A DNA stretch of 64,000 bases. Source: an uncultured Alphaproteobacteria bacterium (GTDB lineage Bacteria; Pseudomonadota; Alphaproteobacteria; Sphingomonadales; Sphingomonadaceae). This document shows positions 16,141 through 25,526 of the stretch, piece after piece. The notes under the pieces are model-generated. The model made no database searches and was not told the origin of the DNA. It saw nothing but the letters and a program-made list of their open reading frames with translations. Position numbers and translations under genes: made by a program. The stretch covers positions 80,335-144,334 of the forward strand of contig CAIZNH010000031.1 of the NCBI GenBank assembly GCA_903934325.1, written 5' to 3'. Positions within the stretch are counted from its first letter, which is position 1. Each line of letters starts with the position of its first letter.

Positions 16141-17585
16141 AACATCCCGGGCACTTCGAACTGCCCGGCGCGGGGGCGGTCCGACATCAGCGGCAGGCGA
16201 TCGGGCAGATCGAGGCCCGAACGCGCGCGCTGCGCCTCGTCCGCGCCCTTGGGTGATCCTGCGAGCGGCGTGCAGCTGCGTCCGGCGAGGAAATCGAGCG
16301 CGGTGCGGATCGAGGCCTCGTTCGTATCGCCCAGCGGACGGGTGATATCGTCTCCGGCGCGGCAGGAATTGGGCACCACGCCCGCGAGGCCGTTGAAATA
16401 TTCGCCTTGGCCGTTGGCGTTCACCGTCTGGAAGGTCAGCGCGCGGATGCGCAGGTCGCAGGCCGTGAGGTCAAACCCGTCCTGCCCCACCGGCTTGCCA
16501 AAGGTGTTGCCGCCCACCAGCGCCATGTTGGTGCCGAGATAGGGGATCATCGCATTGGCGATCAGCTCGCTGGCCGAGGCGCTGGCGCTGGTGGTGATGA
16601 AGGCGAGCCGCGTCGGCGCAATCGCATTGGCTTCGCTGCGGAAGGTGCGGGTGGTGTTGAGCGCGGATTTGGAAGCGCGCAGCACGGTGCGGCCGAACAC
16701 CTGCCCGGTGCGGCCCGATCCGAGCAGATCGCCCATCACCTCGGCCACTTCCACCAACCCGCCGCCATTATAGCGCAGGTCGATGATGACTTCGCTCACC
16801 CCCTGCGCACGGAACTGGCCGAAGGCGCTGCGCAGCTGGTTCGATGCATCGGCGACGATGAAGGTGCGCAGGTTGATATAGCCGACCCGCTTGGAGCCAT
16901 CATTGAGGATCACCGCGCCGTAGCGGTCGGACACCGGATCGAGCGCGAAGTCGGTCTTGGTCACCGAGCGCTCGATGGTCGGCCCGCCGGGCTGCTGGAT
17001 GAAGCGCAGCACGCGCGCGGTGCCGGCGGTGGTGGGACCGAGGGCATTGACCACGGCTTGCGGCCCGCCGCTTGCCATCAGGCTGGATACGCTTTGCAGC
17101 GTGTTGGCGGTGGTGCCGATGGCGGTGATCTCGGTCCCGCGGTCGAGGCCTGCGGCCAGCCCGTTGGCGCCTTCGAACGCCTCGGTCACGAACACGCGAT
17201 TGGCTGCCGTGTCATTGAACAGGCGGATGCCGAAGCCCGCCGAGGAGCCCGAGCTGATCAGCGCGTTTTCCTCGGCGATCGAGGTGGCGAAGGTGAAGCC
17301 GCGATCCCGGCTGACCGCCCGCGCCGGGGCGACCCGCGCATCGAGATAGGCCTGCAAGGTGGTGACGCTCGACCGGTTCACGCTCGCGAGCAGATCGGGG
17401 AAGAGGTACCATTCATTGAGGACATTGTCGGCAAAGTCCTGCTGCGCGGCCAGCGAGCAGCCGCCCGTGGCAGGAGGCGTGCCGCCGCCGCTGCCGGTGG
17501 GCGGGGTGGTGGACGATCCGCCGCCGCCACAGCTTGCCAATGCAATCGCGAGAACGGAGCTGAGCGCGGTACGGGCGGCATTCAT
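16137..17585 (-). CDS. S41-family peptidase lipoprotein (C-terminal processing protease type)
   Basis: 482 aa from the ATG at 17585. The signal peptide ends in a lipobox (ALASCGGGG) followed by a Gly/Ser/Thr/Pro linker. An N-terminal helical part (QQDFADNVLNEWYLFPDLLA) precedes a PDZ-like region (VFVTEAFEGANGLAAGLDRG) and the protease core: VIIDLRYNGGGLVEVAEV and FITTSASASASELIANAMIP, where the serine in SASASE is the likely nucleophile, then GGNTFGKPVGQ with the likely catalytic lysine. Upstream in-frame codons to 17846 run through the divergent promoter region and are rejected. A C-terminal extension after the core is unusual but short. Confidence 0.88.
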   Translation of the reverse strand: MNAARTALSSVLAIALASCGGGGSSTTPPTGSGGGTPPATGGCSLAAQQDFADNVLNEWYLFPDLLASVNRSSVTTLQAYLDARVAPARAVSRDRGFTFATSIAEENALISSGSSAGFGIRLFNDTAANRVFVTEAFEGANGLAAGLDRGTEITAIGTTANTLQSVSSLMASGGPQAVVNALGPTTAGTARVLRFIQQPGGPTIERSVTKTDFALDPVSDRYGAVILNDGSKRVGYINLRTFIVADASNQLRSAFGQFRAQGVSEVIIDLRYNGGGLVEVAEVMGDLLGSGRTGQVFGRTVLRASKSALNTTRTFRSEANAIAPTRLAFITTSASASASELIANAMIPYLGTNMALVGGNTFGKPVGQDGFDLTACDLRIRALTFQTVNANGQGEYFNGLAGVVPNSCRAGDDITRPLGDTNEASIRTALDFLAGRSCTPLAGSPKGADEAQRARSGLDLPDRLPLMSDRPRAGQFEVPGMF

Positions 17586-17832
17586 GGGACGAGCGACTCC
17601 GGCGAAAACGGCAGCTGTTGGGCGGGATGCAGCAGGCTTTGCTGCTACGCACCCGGGATGCCCAATGGATGCAATGAAGCGCGCCCGAGGGCAAGTGGGC
17701 GCGAAAATCCTAGGGAAAAACACGGATTGGGGGCTGCGCAGGCCTGCTTTTGCGAAGGTTTTCCTCAGAATCCGGCAAAAACCACCCCCGCCCATCTCGT
17801 TTCTCGGGCGTGAAGGGACTAGCAGGAGGGCG

Positions 17833-17856
17833 ATGCAACGACTCAATCATGACTGA
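17833..17856 (+). CDS. Seven-codon upstream reading frame overlapping the PEBP start
   Basis: ATG at 17833 sits 3 nt behind a near-perfect AGGAGGG and encodes MQRLNHD before TGA (17854-17856). The PEBP gene starts inside it at 17849, in another frame and 19 nt from the same Shine-Dalgarno. Ribosomes probably load on the short frame and re-initiate, so it may be a coupling leader; its peptide is unlikely to matter. Confidence 0.4.
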   Translation: MQRLNHD

Positions 17857-18436
17857 TTTCCCTGCCTGGCTTGCACCCCGTGTGCCCGTTTCCGCGCGCC
17901 ATTCCGGCCTCGCGGTGCTGGCGCTCGGCTCGGCCGAGGTGCTCGGACGCGGCGGTTTTGCGCTGACCAGTCCGGCCTTCGCCGCGGGCGAGGAGCTCGA
18001 CGGCAGCTTCACCGCTGCCGAAGAGGACGCGGTTGCGCCTCCGCTGGAATGGAGCGCGCCGCCGCCGGGTTCACAGGAACTGGTAATCGTGGTCGAGGAA
18101 GCCTCCGCCAAGAGCGCCGATCCCGCCTGCCACTGGCTGGTGTGGGGTCTGCCGGCCCAGCGCGGCAAGCTGCTCGAAGGCGAAGTGCCGCCGCGCACGG
18201 GCAAGAATGCTTTCGGCAATTCCGAATGGCTGCTGCCCGATGTGCCGGAAGGCGAGACGCGCCACTACCTGTTCCAGATTTTCGCCACCGACCTGCCGCT
18301 CGTGCTGATGCCGGGTGCAAGCCGGGCGGAACTGCTCGCATCACTGCAAGGGTCGATCACGGCCTGCGCGGTGCTCCACGCCACCTTCACTGGCGGCGGG
18401 GATGACGATGCGGACTGGGAAGACGACGATATTTAA
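17849..18436 (+). CDS. YbhB/YbcL-family PEBP-like protein
   Basis: 195 aa, no signal peptide. FALTSPAFAAGEELDGSFTA, EDAVAPPLEWSAPPPGSQEL and CHWLVWGLPA follow the phosphatidylethanolamine-binding-protein fold of bacterial YbhB proteins, with the ligand-pocket PPLxW and the H-WxxWxxP segment. HYLFQIFATDLPL is the equivalent of the final RYxFxLYALD strand. It ends in an acidic tail (GGGDDDADWEDDDI) not typical of the family. The biochemical role of bacterial members is unknown. Its Shine-Dalgarno is 19 nt away and nearer to an overlapping 7-codon frame. Confidence 0.87.
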   Translation: MTDFPAWLAPRVPVSARHSGLAVLALGSAEVLGRGGFALTSPAFAAGEELDGSFTAAEEDAVAPPLEWSAPPPGSQELVIVVEEASAKSADPACHWLVWGLPAQRGKLLEGEVPPRTGKNAFGNSEWLLPDVPEGETRHYLFQIFATDLPLVLMPGASRAELLASLQGSITACAVLHATFTGGGDDDADWEDDDI

Positions 18437-18466
18437 GTAACTGCCACTAAGACAAGGGAGTAGAAG

Positions 18467-18718
18467 ATGGCTGGTACGACCAACGCACTGCAGAAGCCGG
18501 TGACGCTTTCGGGTGAACTCGAAGCGGTGATCGGCAAGGGCCCGATGACCCGTGCCCAGGTGACCTCGAAGGTGTGGGAATACATCAAGGCCCACGGCCT
18601 GCAGGACAGCAAGGACAAGCGTCAGATCAATCCCGATGCCAAGCTTGGCGCGGTGATCGGCAACGCCCAGATCTCGATGTTCAAGATGACCGCTGCGGTT
18701 TCGAAGCACCTCAGCTAA
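18467..18718 (+). CDS. SWIB/MDM2-domain protein
   Basis: 83 aa behind AAGGGAG. KPVTLSGELEAVIGKGPMTR, VTSKVWEYIKAHGLQDSKDK, RQINPDAKLGAVIGNAQISM and FKMTAAVSKHLS form a complete SWIB domain. Stand-alone SWIB proteins occur in chlamydiae and several alphaproteobacteria and are thought to act in chromatin/DNA binding; the partner is unknown here. It follows the PEBP gene by 30 nt and ends at a strong terminator. Confidence 0.93.
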   Translation: MAGTTNALQKPVTLSGELEAVIGKGPMTRAQVTSKVWEYIKAHGLQDSKDKRQINPDAKLGAVIGNAQISMFKMTAAVSKHLS

Positions 18719-18753
18719 GACCGGCGCCCGCCTTCCGGCGGGATGCCACAGAC

Positions 18754-18794
18754 ACGGCGCGCGCGGCCTTCAGGCTTCGCGCGCCGTTTCGTTT
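18754..18794 (+). terminator. Strong intrinsic terminator between convergent genes
   Basis: A perfect 10-bp stem ACGGCGCGCG / CGCGCGCCGT (18754-18763 with 18778-18787), an inner GCC-TTCA-GGC and a TTTCGTTT tail. It terminates the SWIB gene. Its right arm lies in the 3' end of the convergent DoxX gene (stop at 18770-18772), so it also restricts the last codons of that gene. Confidence 0.8.
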
Positions 18795-19165
18795 GGGCGG
18801 CTCACCCGCCATGCGAGCCAGATGATCACCGGCTGGGCGAACATGCGCGGCACGTGATAGGCAAGGCCGAGCCCGCCGTCGGCACGGCCCATGTCCATGA
18901 GAAGATGGTTGATATTGGCCGGCCACACGCACAGCGCATAGAGCGCAAGGCCCCACCCTGCCGCCTGCCGCAGCCTGGCCGAAAAGGGCTGCACCAGCCC
19001 GATTGCACCGAGGATTTCGGCCACGCCCGTCAGCAGCACCACGGCTTTAGGCGCGGGCACCCAGTCAGGGGTGATGGTGAGGAAGGGAGCGGGCTTGATG
19101 AGGTGGATCACCCCGGCGGCGAAGTAGAATGCCGCCAGTAGCCAGCGCAGGATCGCGCGGGTCAT
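18770..19165 (-). CDS. DoxX-like small membrane protein
   Basis: 131 aa from the ATG at 19165. It has four hydrophobic segments: AILRWLLAAFYFAAGVIHLI, KAVVLLTGVAEILGAIGLV, AAGWGLALYALCVWPANIN and PRMFAQPVIIWLAWRVS. FYFAAGVIHLIKPAPF and VAEILGAIGL are typical of DoxX/DoxD-related proteins. The function is unknown; relatives support redox or thiosulfate-linked membrane processes. The start overlaps the upstream cupin gene's stop (ATGA, 19162-19165). Confidence 0.8.
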   Translation of the reverse strand: MTRAILRWLLAAFYFAAGVIHLIKPAPFLTITPDWVPAPKAVVLLTGVAEILGAIGLVQPFSARLRQAAGWGLALYALCVWPANINHLLMDMGRADGGLGLAYHVPRMFAQPVIIWLAWRVSRPNETAREA

Positions 19166-19602
19166 TGGCCCGGCTCCCAGCCCGGCTCCGCCAGCCGGAA
19201 GCCGGCAAAGTCGAACCCCGGCACCACCACGCAGGAGACGAGGCTGTAGCCGTGCACCGGCTCGCCAAAGGGGCGCGCGGCCTGCCATTCATGGGGTGCA
19301 ACCAGGCCCTGCAATTGCTGGCCCGCACCCACATCCGCCCCGAGGATCACCGAGCGCGCCGGACCCGCATCATCGGCGGCAAGGCGGAGTTCGACCGGAT
19401 CGCCCGCCTGCCACAACCACAGCTCGGCCGCATCGACCGTGTGCCAGTGCGAGGCCTCGCCCGCCTTCAGGAGAAAGATGATCGCGGTGCCCTGCGCGCG
19501 GCCATCCGGCCCTGCGTCCCCTCTCCACGTCTCCTTGTACCACCCGCCTTCGGGATGGGCAGCAAGCCCCAATTGTTCGATCAATCCGCTCGCGCTATCC
19601 AT
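19162..19602 (-). CDS. Cupin-domain protein of the DUF985 family
   Basis: 146 aa from the ATG at 19602: MDSASGLIEQLGLAAHPEGG then WYKETWRGD. HPEGGWYKE, TAIIFLLKAGEASHWHTVDA, AELWLWQAGDPVEL and VAPHEWQAARPFGEP, VVVPGFDFAGFRLAE are the hallmarks of the DUF985 (YML079-like) double-stranded beta-helix. The metal-site histidines are largely kept (SHWHTVDAAE). The ligand is unknown. It is coupled to the DoxX gene and divergent from the dipeptidase gene at 19655. Confidence 0.9.
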   Translation of the reverse strand: MDSASGLIEQLGLAAHPEGGWYKETWRGDAGPDGRAQGTAIIFLLKAGEASHWHTVDAAELWLWQAGDPVELRLAADDAGPARSVILGADVGAGQQLQGLVAPHEWQAARPFGEPVHGYSLVSCVVVPGFDFAGFRLAEPGWEPGQ

Positions 19603-19654
19603 GGCCCATTCCTTGCCCGTATCCTCGGGCGCTCTAGCTTCGGGAACAGCCACG

Positions 19655-20927
19655 ATGCAATCTTTCCTGCCCTCGCGCCTTGCCCTTGCCGTGGCCCTGA
19701 TCGTCGCCGCGCCCCTGTCTGCGCAGAAGGTGAGCGAGGAGCAGGCCGCCGCCACCGCCGCTGCCGCGCTCGATGCCGCGCCGGTGTTCGACGGGCACAA
19801 CGACGCGCCCGGCCAGCTGCGCTCGCGCCAGAACAACCAGATCAACGCCTTCGACTTTACCGACACGATGGACGAGCACGATCATGTCGGCGGCGATGAC
19901 GGGGCGATGCACACCGATCTCGTCCGGCTGAAAAAGGGCAAGGTCGGCGCGCAATTCTGGTCGGTCTATGTGCCGCACAATGCCAACGAGCCTGCCGCGA
20001 TCCAGCAGACCATCGAGCAGATCGACGTCACCAAGCGCCTGATCGCGAAGAACCCCGAGACCATGCGCTATGCCCTGACGGCCGATGAGGTCGAAACCGC
20101 GATGCGCGAGGGCAAGATCGCGTCCTTGCTGGGGATGGAGGGCGGCTATTCGATCGGATCGAGCCTTGCCGTGCTGCGCCAGTTCCACGCGATGGGCGCG
20201 CGTTACATGACGCTGACCCACAATTCGAACATCCCCTGGGCCGATGCGGCGACCGACGCGCCGCTGCATGGCGGGCTGACGGAGTTCGGCAAGGATGTGG
20301 TGCGCGAGATGAACCGGCTGGGGATGCTGGTCGATCTCTCCCATGTCAGCGAAGACACCATGATGGACGCGCTCGATGTGGCGCAGGCTCCGGTGATCTT
20401 CAGCCATTCCGGCGCGCGGGGCGTTACCCCGCATCCGCGCAACGTGCCCGATGCCGTGCTCGCGCGCCTGCCTCAGAACGGGGGGGTGGTGATGGTGGTC
20501 GCTCTGCCGCGCTTCATCAACGAGGATATCCGCCAGTGGGACGCGCGCCGTGCGGGCGAGCTGGCGCGGATGAGGGCCGTGCACCTCGGCAATCCCGCCG
20601 CCGCCACCAAGGCGATGGAGGCATGGCTCGCCGCGAACCCCGAACCCAAGAGCACCATCACCGACGTTGCCGACCATATCGACCACATCCGCAAGGTGGC
20701 AGGGGGCGAGCATATCGGAATCGGCGGCGATTATGACGGCATGCCGATCGGCCCGGTCGGGATGGAGGACGTCAGCGGCTATCCGGCGCTGTTCACCGAA
20801 CTGGCGCGGCGCGGCTATTCGCAGGCCGAGCTGGAGATGATCGCCAGCCGCAACATCCTGCGGGTGATGCGCGCCGCCGAAGCCTATGCCGCAAGCGTCG
20901 CGGACATGGCCCCGATCGAGACGCTGA

Positions 20928-20950
<23 letters not shown>
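19655..20950 (+). CDS. Membrane dipeptidase family protein (peptidase M19)
   Basis: 431 aa. [20 protein letters not shown] is an export signal, then the binuclear-zinc dipeptidase: [14 protein letters not shown] (HxD), [11 protein letters not shown] (bridging Glu), [49 protein letters not shown] and [11 protein letters not shown]19 enzymes cleave dipeptides, including D-amino-acid substrates; a periplasmic location is expected. An N-terminal extension upstream of the ATG at 19655 would overlap the cupin gene and is rejected. Its 3' end overlaps convergent dapD by 23 nt. Confidence 0.92.
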
Positions 20951-21764
<814 letters not shown>

Positions 21765-21829
21765 GCGAGGTCTCCGGCGGTCAGAAATACGCCTGCGCGC
21801 CTAGACGCGCCGAAGACACACGGCAAGCG

Positions 21830-22900
21830 TTACGCAGGCATTCCGGCGGCCAGCGCGAATTCATAAGCCCGCTCGGCCAGCGGGCGCACGCGGTCGCTCA
21901 TGGCCTGGGCGTGGGCGCTGGAGGCGGTGCCGTCGATCACGCGCTTCTTGATGCCCTGCATGATGCCCGCCAGCCGGAACAGGTTATAGGCGAAGTACCA
22001 GTCCATCGGCGGCACGGGGAAACCGGTCTTGGCGACATAGCGCGACACCGCCTCTTCCTGAGAGGGGATGCCGAGGCTCGCGATATCCAGCCCCACCAGC
22101 CCGGCGCGGCCATCGGCCGGGTTGTGCCAGTTGAGCATCAGGTAGCTGAAGTCGGCAATCGGATCGCCCAGTGTCGACAGCTCCCAGTCGAGCACCGCGA
22201 TGATGCGGGCTTCCGTCTTGTGGAAGATCACATTGTCGAGCCGGTAGTCGCCATGCACCACGCTGGAGCCATGCTGCGGCGGGATGGTCTGCGGCAGCCA
22301 TTCGATCAGCCGCTCCATTTCCGGCATCAGCTCGGTTTCGGAGAGCTTGTACTGCTTGGTCCAGCGGGTGATCTGGCGGGCGCAGTAATCATTGGGCTTG
22401 CCGAATTCGCCCATGCCGATTTTCTCGGGCTCGCGCAGGTGCAGCTCGGCCATGGTGTCGATCAGCGCGTTGTAATGTTCGCGGCGCTCTTCGGGCGAGA
22501 GGCCGGGCAGCGCACCGTTCCACAAGCTGCGGCCATCGGCCATGCTCATCACGAAGAACTTGGAGCCGATCACCTCCACATCCTCGCACAGGCCATAGGT
22601 GCGCGGGACGGGGAAGCCGGTGGGGTAGAGCCCCGTCATCGCCGCATATTCGCGGTCCACAGCGTGGGCGCTGGGCAGCAGCTTGCCGAAAGGCTGGCGG
22701 CGCAGCACGTAGGAGGCGCCCGGCGTGTCGATCCGGTAGGTCGGGTTCGACTGGCCGCCCTTGAACTTGGTGTAGCTGATCGGGCCTTCGAAGCCTTCGA
22801 CATTGGCTTCGAACCACGCGGTGAGGCTGGCAAGGTCGAGCGCGTCCTTCTCGGTCACTTCGACCGTGCCGACCATTTCCTTGTCGAAATCAATGTCCAT
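21830..22900 (-). CDS. Aminoglycoside-phosphotransferase-like protein (ACAD10/11 kinase-domain type)
   Basis: 356 aa kinase fold: FKGGQSNPTYRIDTPGASYV (glycine-rich loop), VLRRQPFGKLLPSAHAVDRE (catalytic lysine/arginine region), VVHGDYRLDNVIFH (HGDYRxDN catalytic loop) and AVLDWELSTLGDPIADFSYL (metal-binding D). In animals this domain is fused to an acyl-CoA dehydrogenase (ACAD10/11), where it phosphorylates 4-hydroxyacyl-CoAs. Here it is beside a separate acyl-CoA dehydrogenase gene, so a role in hydroxy-acyl degradation is a reasonable inference. Its ATG shares one base with the stop of the alcohol dehydrogenase gene (TGATG). Confidence 0.88.
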   Translation of the reverse strand: MDIDFDKEMVGTVEVTEKDALDLASLTAWFEANVEGFEGPISYTKFKGGQSNPTYRIDTPGASYVLRRQPFGKLLPSAHAVDREYAAMTGLYPTGFPVPRTYGLCEDVEVIGSKFFVMSMADGRSLWNGALPGLSPEERREHYNALIDTMAELHLREPEKIGMGEFGKPNDYCARQITRWTKQYKLSETELMPEMERLIEWLPQTIPPQHGSSVVHGDYRLDNVIFHKTEARIIAVLDWELSTLGDPIADFSYLMLNWHNPADGRAGLVGLDIASLGIPSQEEAVSRYVAKTGFPVPPMDWYFAYNLFRLAGIMQGIKKRVIDGTASSAHAQAMSDRVRPLAERAYEFALAAGMPA

Positions 22901-23988
22901 CAGTCGAACACCACGACGGTGCGGGCGGCATGGCCGGCGCGCATTGTGTTGAAGCCTTCGTTCACCTGATCGAGCGTGATCCGCTCGGCGATGATCGTGT
23001 CGAGATCGAGCAGCCCGCGCAGGTAGAAATCGACAAGGCGCGGCAGATCGACGGGGAAGTGGTTCATCCCCATCAAGGCGCCCATCAGCTTCTTCCCGCC
23101 GAGCAGGTCAAACGCCGACAGGCCGACCTTGCAGTCCAGCGGCATCATGCCGAGGATCACCGCCGTGCCCCCGCGCCGCAGCGATGCGACAGCGAGATCG
23201 GCCGAGGCCTGACGGCCCACCGCCTCGATCCCCCAGTCCACTCCGCCGCCCGAGATCGCGATGATCTGCTTGGCGGCGTCTTCGGCAAGGGCATCGACCG
23301 TGTGGGTCGCGCCCAGCACCTGCGCCAGCTCGCGCTTTTCGGGCAGGGGATCGGCGGCGATGATCTTGCCCGCGCCGGCGATTTTCGCGGCGTTGATCGC
23401 GGCAAGGCCCACCCCGCCGCAGCCGACCACCAGCACGGTTTCGCCCGGGGTCACCTTGCAGGCGTTGAAGATCGTGCCTGCCCCTGTCGTCACCGCGCAG
23501 CCGAGCAGCGCCGCACGATCGAAGGGCATGTCCTTGTCGATCGAAACGCAGGCGTGCTCGTGGATCAGCATCTGCTCCGACAGGGCGGAGAGGTTGAGCA
23601 TCTGGTTGACCGGCGAACCATCGGCAAAGGCGATGCGCGAGGTCTCGCCCTTCTGGCGGCGCGTGTCCCCGCCAAGGCACAGGGCCATGCGGCCCGTCAC
23701 GCAGAACTCGCAGTGGCCGCAGAAGGCCGAGAGGCAGGAGACCACGTGATCGCCGGGTTTCACGGTGCGCACTTCCGAGCCCACCGCGCGCACGATGCCC
23801 GCTGCCTCGTGCCCGGGAATGCAGGGCAGGGCGTGGGGATAATGCCCGTCGATGAAGTGCAGGTCCGAATGGCACAACCCGCAGGCCTTGGTGTCGATCA
23901 GGACTTCATGCGGACCGGGCGCGGCATAGGTGACCTCTGCAATGCGCAGACCCTGGTCGGGTTGTTCAAGGATGGCGGCTTTTGCCAT
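22900..23988 (-). CDS. Zinc-dependent alcohol dehydrogenase (class III-like MDR)
   Basis: 362 aa from the ATG at 23988. GLCHSDLHFIDGHYPHALPC (catalytic-zinc Cys/His), GHEAAGIV, four structural-zinc cysteines in FCGHCEFCVTGRMALC, the Rossmann VLVVGCGGVGLAAINAAK and a C-terminal RAGHAARTVVVFD. The substrate cannot be read from sequence; the operon (acyl-CoA dehydrogenase, APH-like kinase) suggests an alcohol/aldehyde step in lipid breakdown. A longer start at 24051 reads through the palindromic repeat and is rejected. Confidence 0.9.
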   Translation of the reverse strand: MAKAAILEQPDQGLRIAEVTYAAPGPHEVLIDTKACGLCHSDLHFIDGHYPHALPCIPGHEAAGIVRAVGSEVRTVKPGDHVVSCLSAFCGHCEFCVTGRMALCLGGDTRRQKGETSRIAFADGSPVNQMLNLSALSEQMLIHEHACVSIDKDMPFDRAALLGCAVTTGAGTIFNACKVTPGETVLVVGCGGVGLAAINAAKIAGAGKIIAADPLPEKRELAQVLGATHTVDALAEDAAKQIIAISGGGVDWGIEAVGRQASADLAVASLRRGGTAVILGMMPLDCKVGLSAFDLLGGKKLMGALMGMNHFPVDLPRLVDFYLRGLLDLDTIIAERITLDQVNEGFNTMRAGHAARTVVVFD

Positions 23989-23997
23989 GAGCAAACT

Positions 23998-24090
23998 CCG
24001 TTCGCCCTGAGCCTGTCGAAGGGCCGTTCTTCCTTCGCAGCTCAGGTTCAAAAAGAAAAACGGTGCTTCGACACGCTCAGCACGAACGGC
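23998..24090. repeat. Palindromic repeat, family GAGCCTGTCGAAG, copy 1
   Basis: Arms CCGTTCGCCCTGAGCCTGTC (from 23998) and CTTCGACACGCTCAGCACGA (from 24066) are imperfect inverted copies separated by an AT-rich loop. The same family occurs at 44377-44472. It separates the ADH gene from the acyl-CoA dehydrogenase gene. Such REP-like sequences are common in sphingomonads and other GC-rich Proteobacteria. Confidence 0.8.
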
Positions 24091-24106
24091 AGTTTGATCT
24101 TAGTGC

Positions 24107-25444
24107 TTAACGCGCCACGCCCATGTCGCCCGAGCTGAAGCTCTGGGTGTCATTGACCGCCCGGCCGTGATTGCCGCGCAGGGCGTTGGCCGTCGGCCCG
24201 GGGACGGGCGCGTGCTTGGCGAACTCCATGTGCGCGATCGAGCGGGCGTGGACTTCGTCCGGCCCGTCCGCCAGGCGCAGGGTGCGCTGGTGGGCATAGG
24301 CCGAAGCAAGGCCGTAGTCTTCCGACACGCCGCCGCCGCCATGGGCCTGGATCGCATCGTCGATGATCTTCAGCGCCATGTTGGGGGCCTGCACCTTGAT
24401 CATCGCGATTTCCTGCTTGGCCGACTTGTTGCCGACCTTGTCCATCATGTCGGCCGCCTTGAGGCAGAGCAGGCGGGTCATGTCGATGTCGATGCGGGCG
24501 CGCGCCACGCGCTCTTCCCACACCGAGTGCTTGTAGACCGGCTTGCCGAAAGCCTCGCGCTCCTGCAGGCGGCGGCACATCTTGGCGAGCGCCTCTTCGG
24601 CGACCCCGATGGTGCGCATGCAGTGGTGGATGCGGCCCGGCCCGAGGCGGCCTTGCGCGATCTCGAAGCCGCGCCCTTCGCCCAGCAGGATGTTCGATGC
24701 CGGGACGCGCACGTCCTTCATCTCGACTTCCATGTGGCCGTGGGGCGCATCGTCATAGCCGAACACCGGCAGGTGGCGCAGGATGGTGACGCCGGGGGTG
24801 TCGATCGGCATCAGGATCTGCGATTGCTGCGCATGGCGCTGGGCGTCGGGATTGGTCTTGCCCATCACGATCGCGATCTTGCAGCGCGGATCGCCGAGGC
24901 CCGAAGACCACCACTTGCGCCCGTTGATCACGTAATGATCGCCGTCGCGCTCGATGCGGGTTTCGATGTTCGTCGCGTCGGAGGAGGCGGTGTAGGGCTC
25001 GGTCATGAGGAAGGCGGAGCGGATCTCGCCGTTCATCAGCGGACGCAGCCACTGCTCCTTCTGCTCGCGCGTGCCGTAGCGGTGGAACACTTCCATGTTG
25101 CCGGTATCGGGCGCGGAGCAGTTGAACACTTCCGAAGCCCAGCCGAGCCGGCCCATTTCCTCGGCGCACAGCGCATATTCGAGGTTGGTGAGGCCCGGGC
25201 CGTCGAATTCGAAGGTCTCGTCGACATGGTGGTGGCTGTCGTTGCGGGGGGGCATGAAGAGGTTCCAGATGCCGGCTTCCTTGGCCAGCTTCTTCTTGTC
25301 CTCGATGATCTGGATCACCTTCCAGCGATCACCGGCCGCGTCCTGCGCCTTGTAGACATCCATGTTGGGGCGCACGTGCTGCTCGATGAAATCGCGCACG
25401 CGATCGCGCCAATAGGCCTGACGTTCGGTGGGTTCGAAATCCAT
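24107..25444 (-). CDS. Acyl-CoA dehydrogenase
   Basis: 445 aa from the ATG at 25444 ([20 protein letters not shown]). N-terminal helical domain; [20 protein letters not shown]; the middle beta domain [20 protein letters not shown] and [60 protein letters not shown] (catalytic-base/FAD region). These are the features of long-chain-type acyl-CoA dehydrogenases related to the ACAD11 branch. It catalyses FAD-linked alpha,beta-desaturation of an acyl-CoA. Same strand as the ADH and APH-like genes; together they probably handle a hydroxylated or branched acyl chain. Confidence 0.93.
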   Translation of the reverse strand: MDFEPTERQAYWRDRVRDFIEQHVRPNMDVYKAQDAAGDRWKVIQIIEDKKKLAKEAGIWNLFMPPRNDSHHHVDETFEFDGPGLTNLEYALCAEEMGRLGWASEVFNCSAPDTGNMEVFHRYGTREQKEQWLRPLMNGEIRSAFLMTEPYTASSDATNIETRIERDGDHYVINGRKWWSSGLGDPRCKIAIVMGKTNPDAQRHAQQSQILMPIDTPGVTILRHLPVFGYDDAPHGHMEVEMKDVRVPASNILLGEGRGFEIAQGRLGPGRIHHCMRTIGVAEEALAKMCRRLQEREAFGKPVYKHSVWEERVARARIDIDMTRLLCLKAADMMDKVGNKSAKQEIAMIKVQAPNMALKIIDDAIQAHGGGGVSEDYGLASAYAHQRTLRLADGPDEVHARSIAHMEFAKHAPVPGPTANALRGNHGRAVNDTQSFSSGDMGVAR

Positions 25445-25526
25445 GCGGGGGTTCCTCTCGTCCTCAATTGCAATCGAATCTGGGGTTACCGTGGCAGAGC
25501 CTCGGGGCTGCGCCAAGCTCTCATTT

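Noticed and set aside
18719..18753. First small hairpin (CCCGCC-TTCC-GGCGGG) after the SWIB gene as terminator
   Set aside because: No T-run follows; the stronger hairpin at 18754-18787 with TTTCGTTT explains termination.
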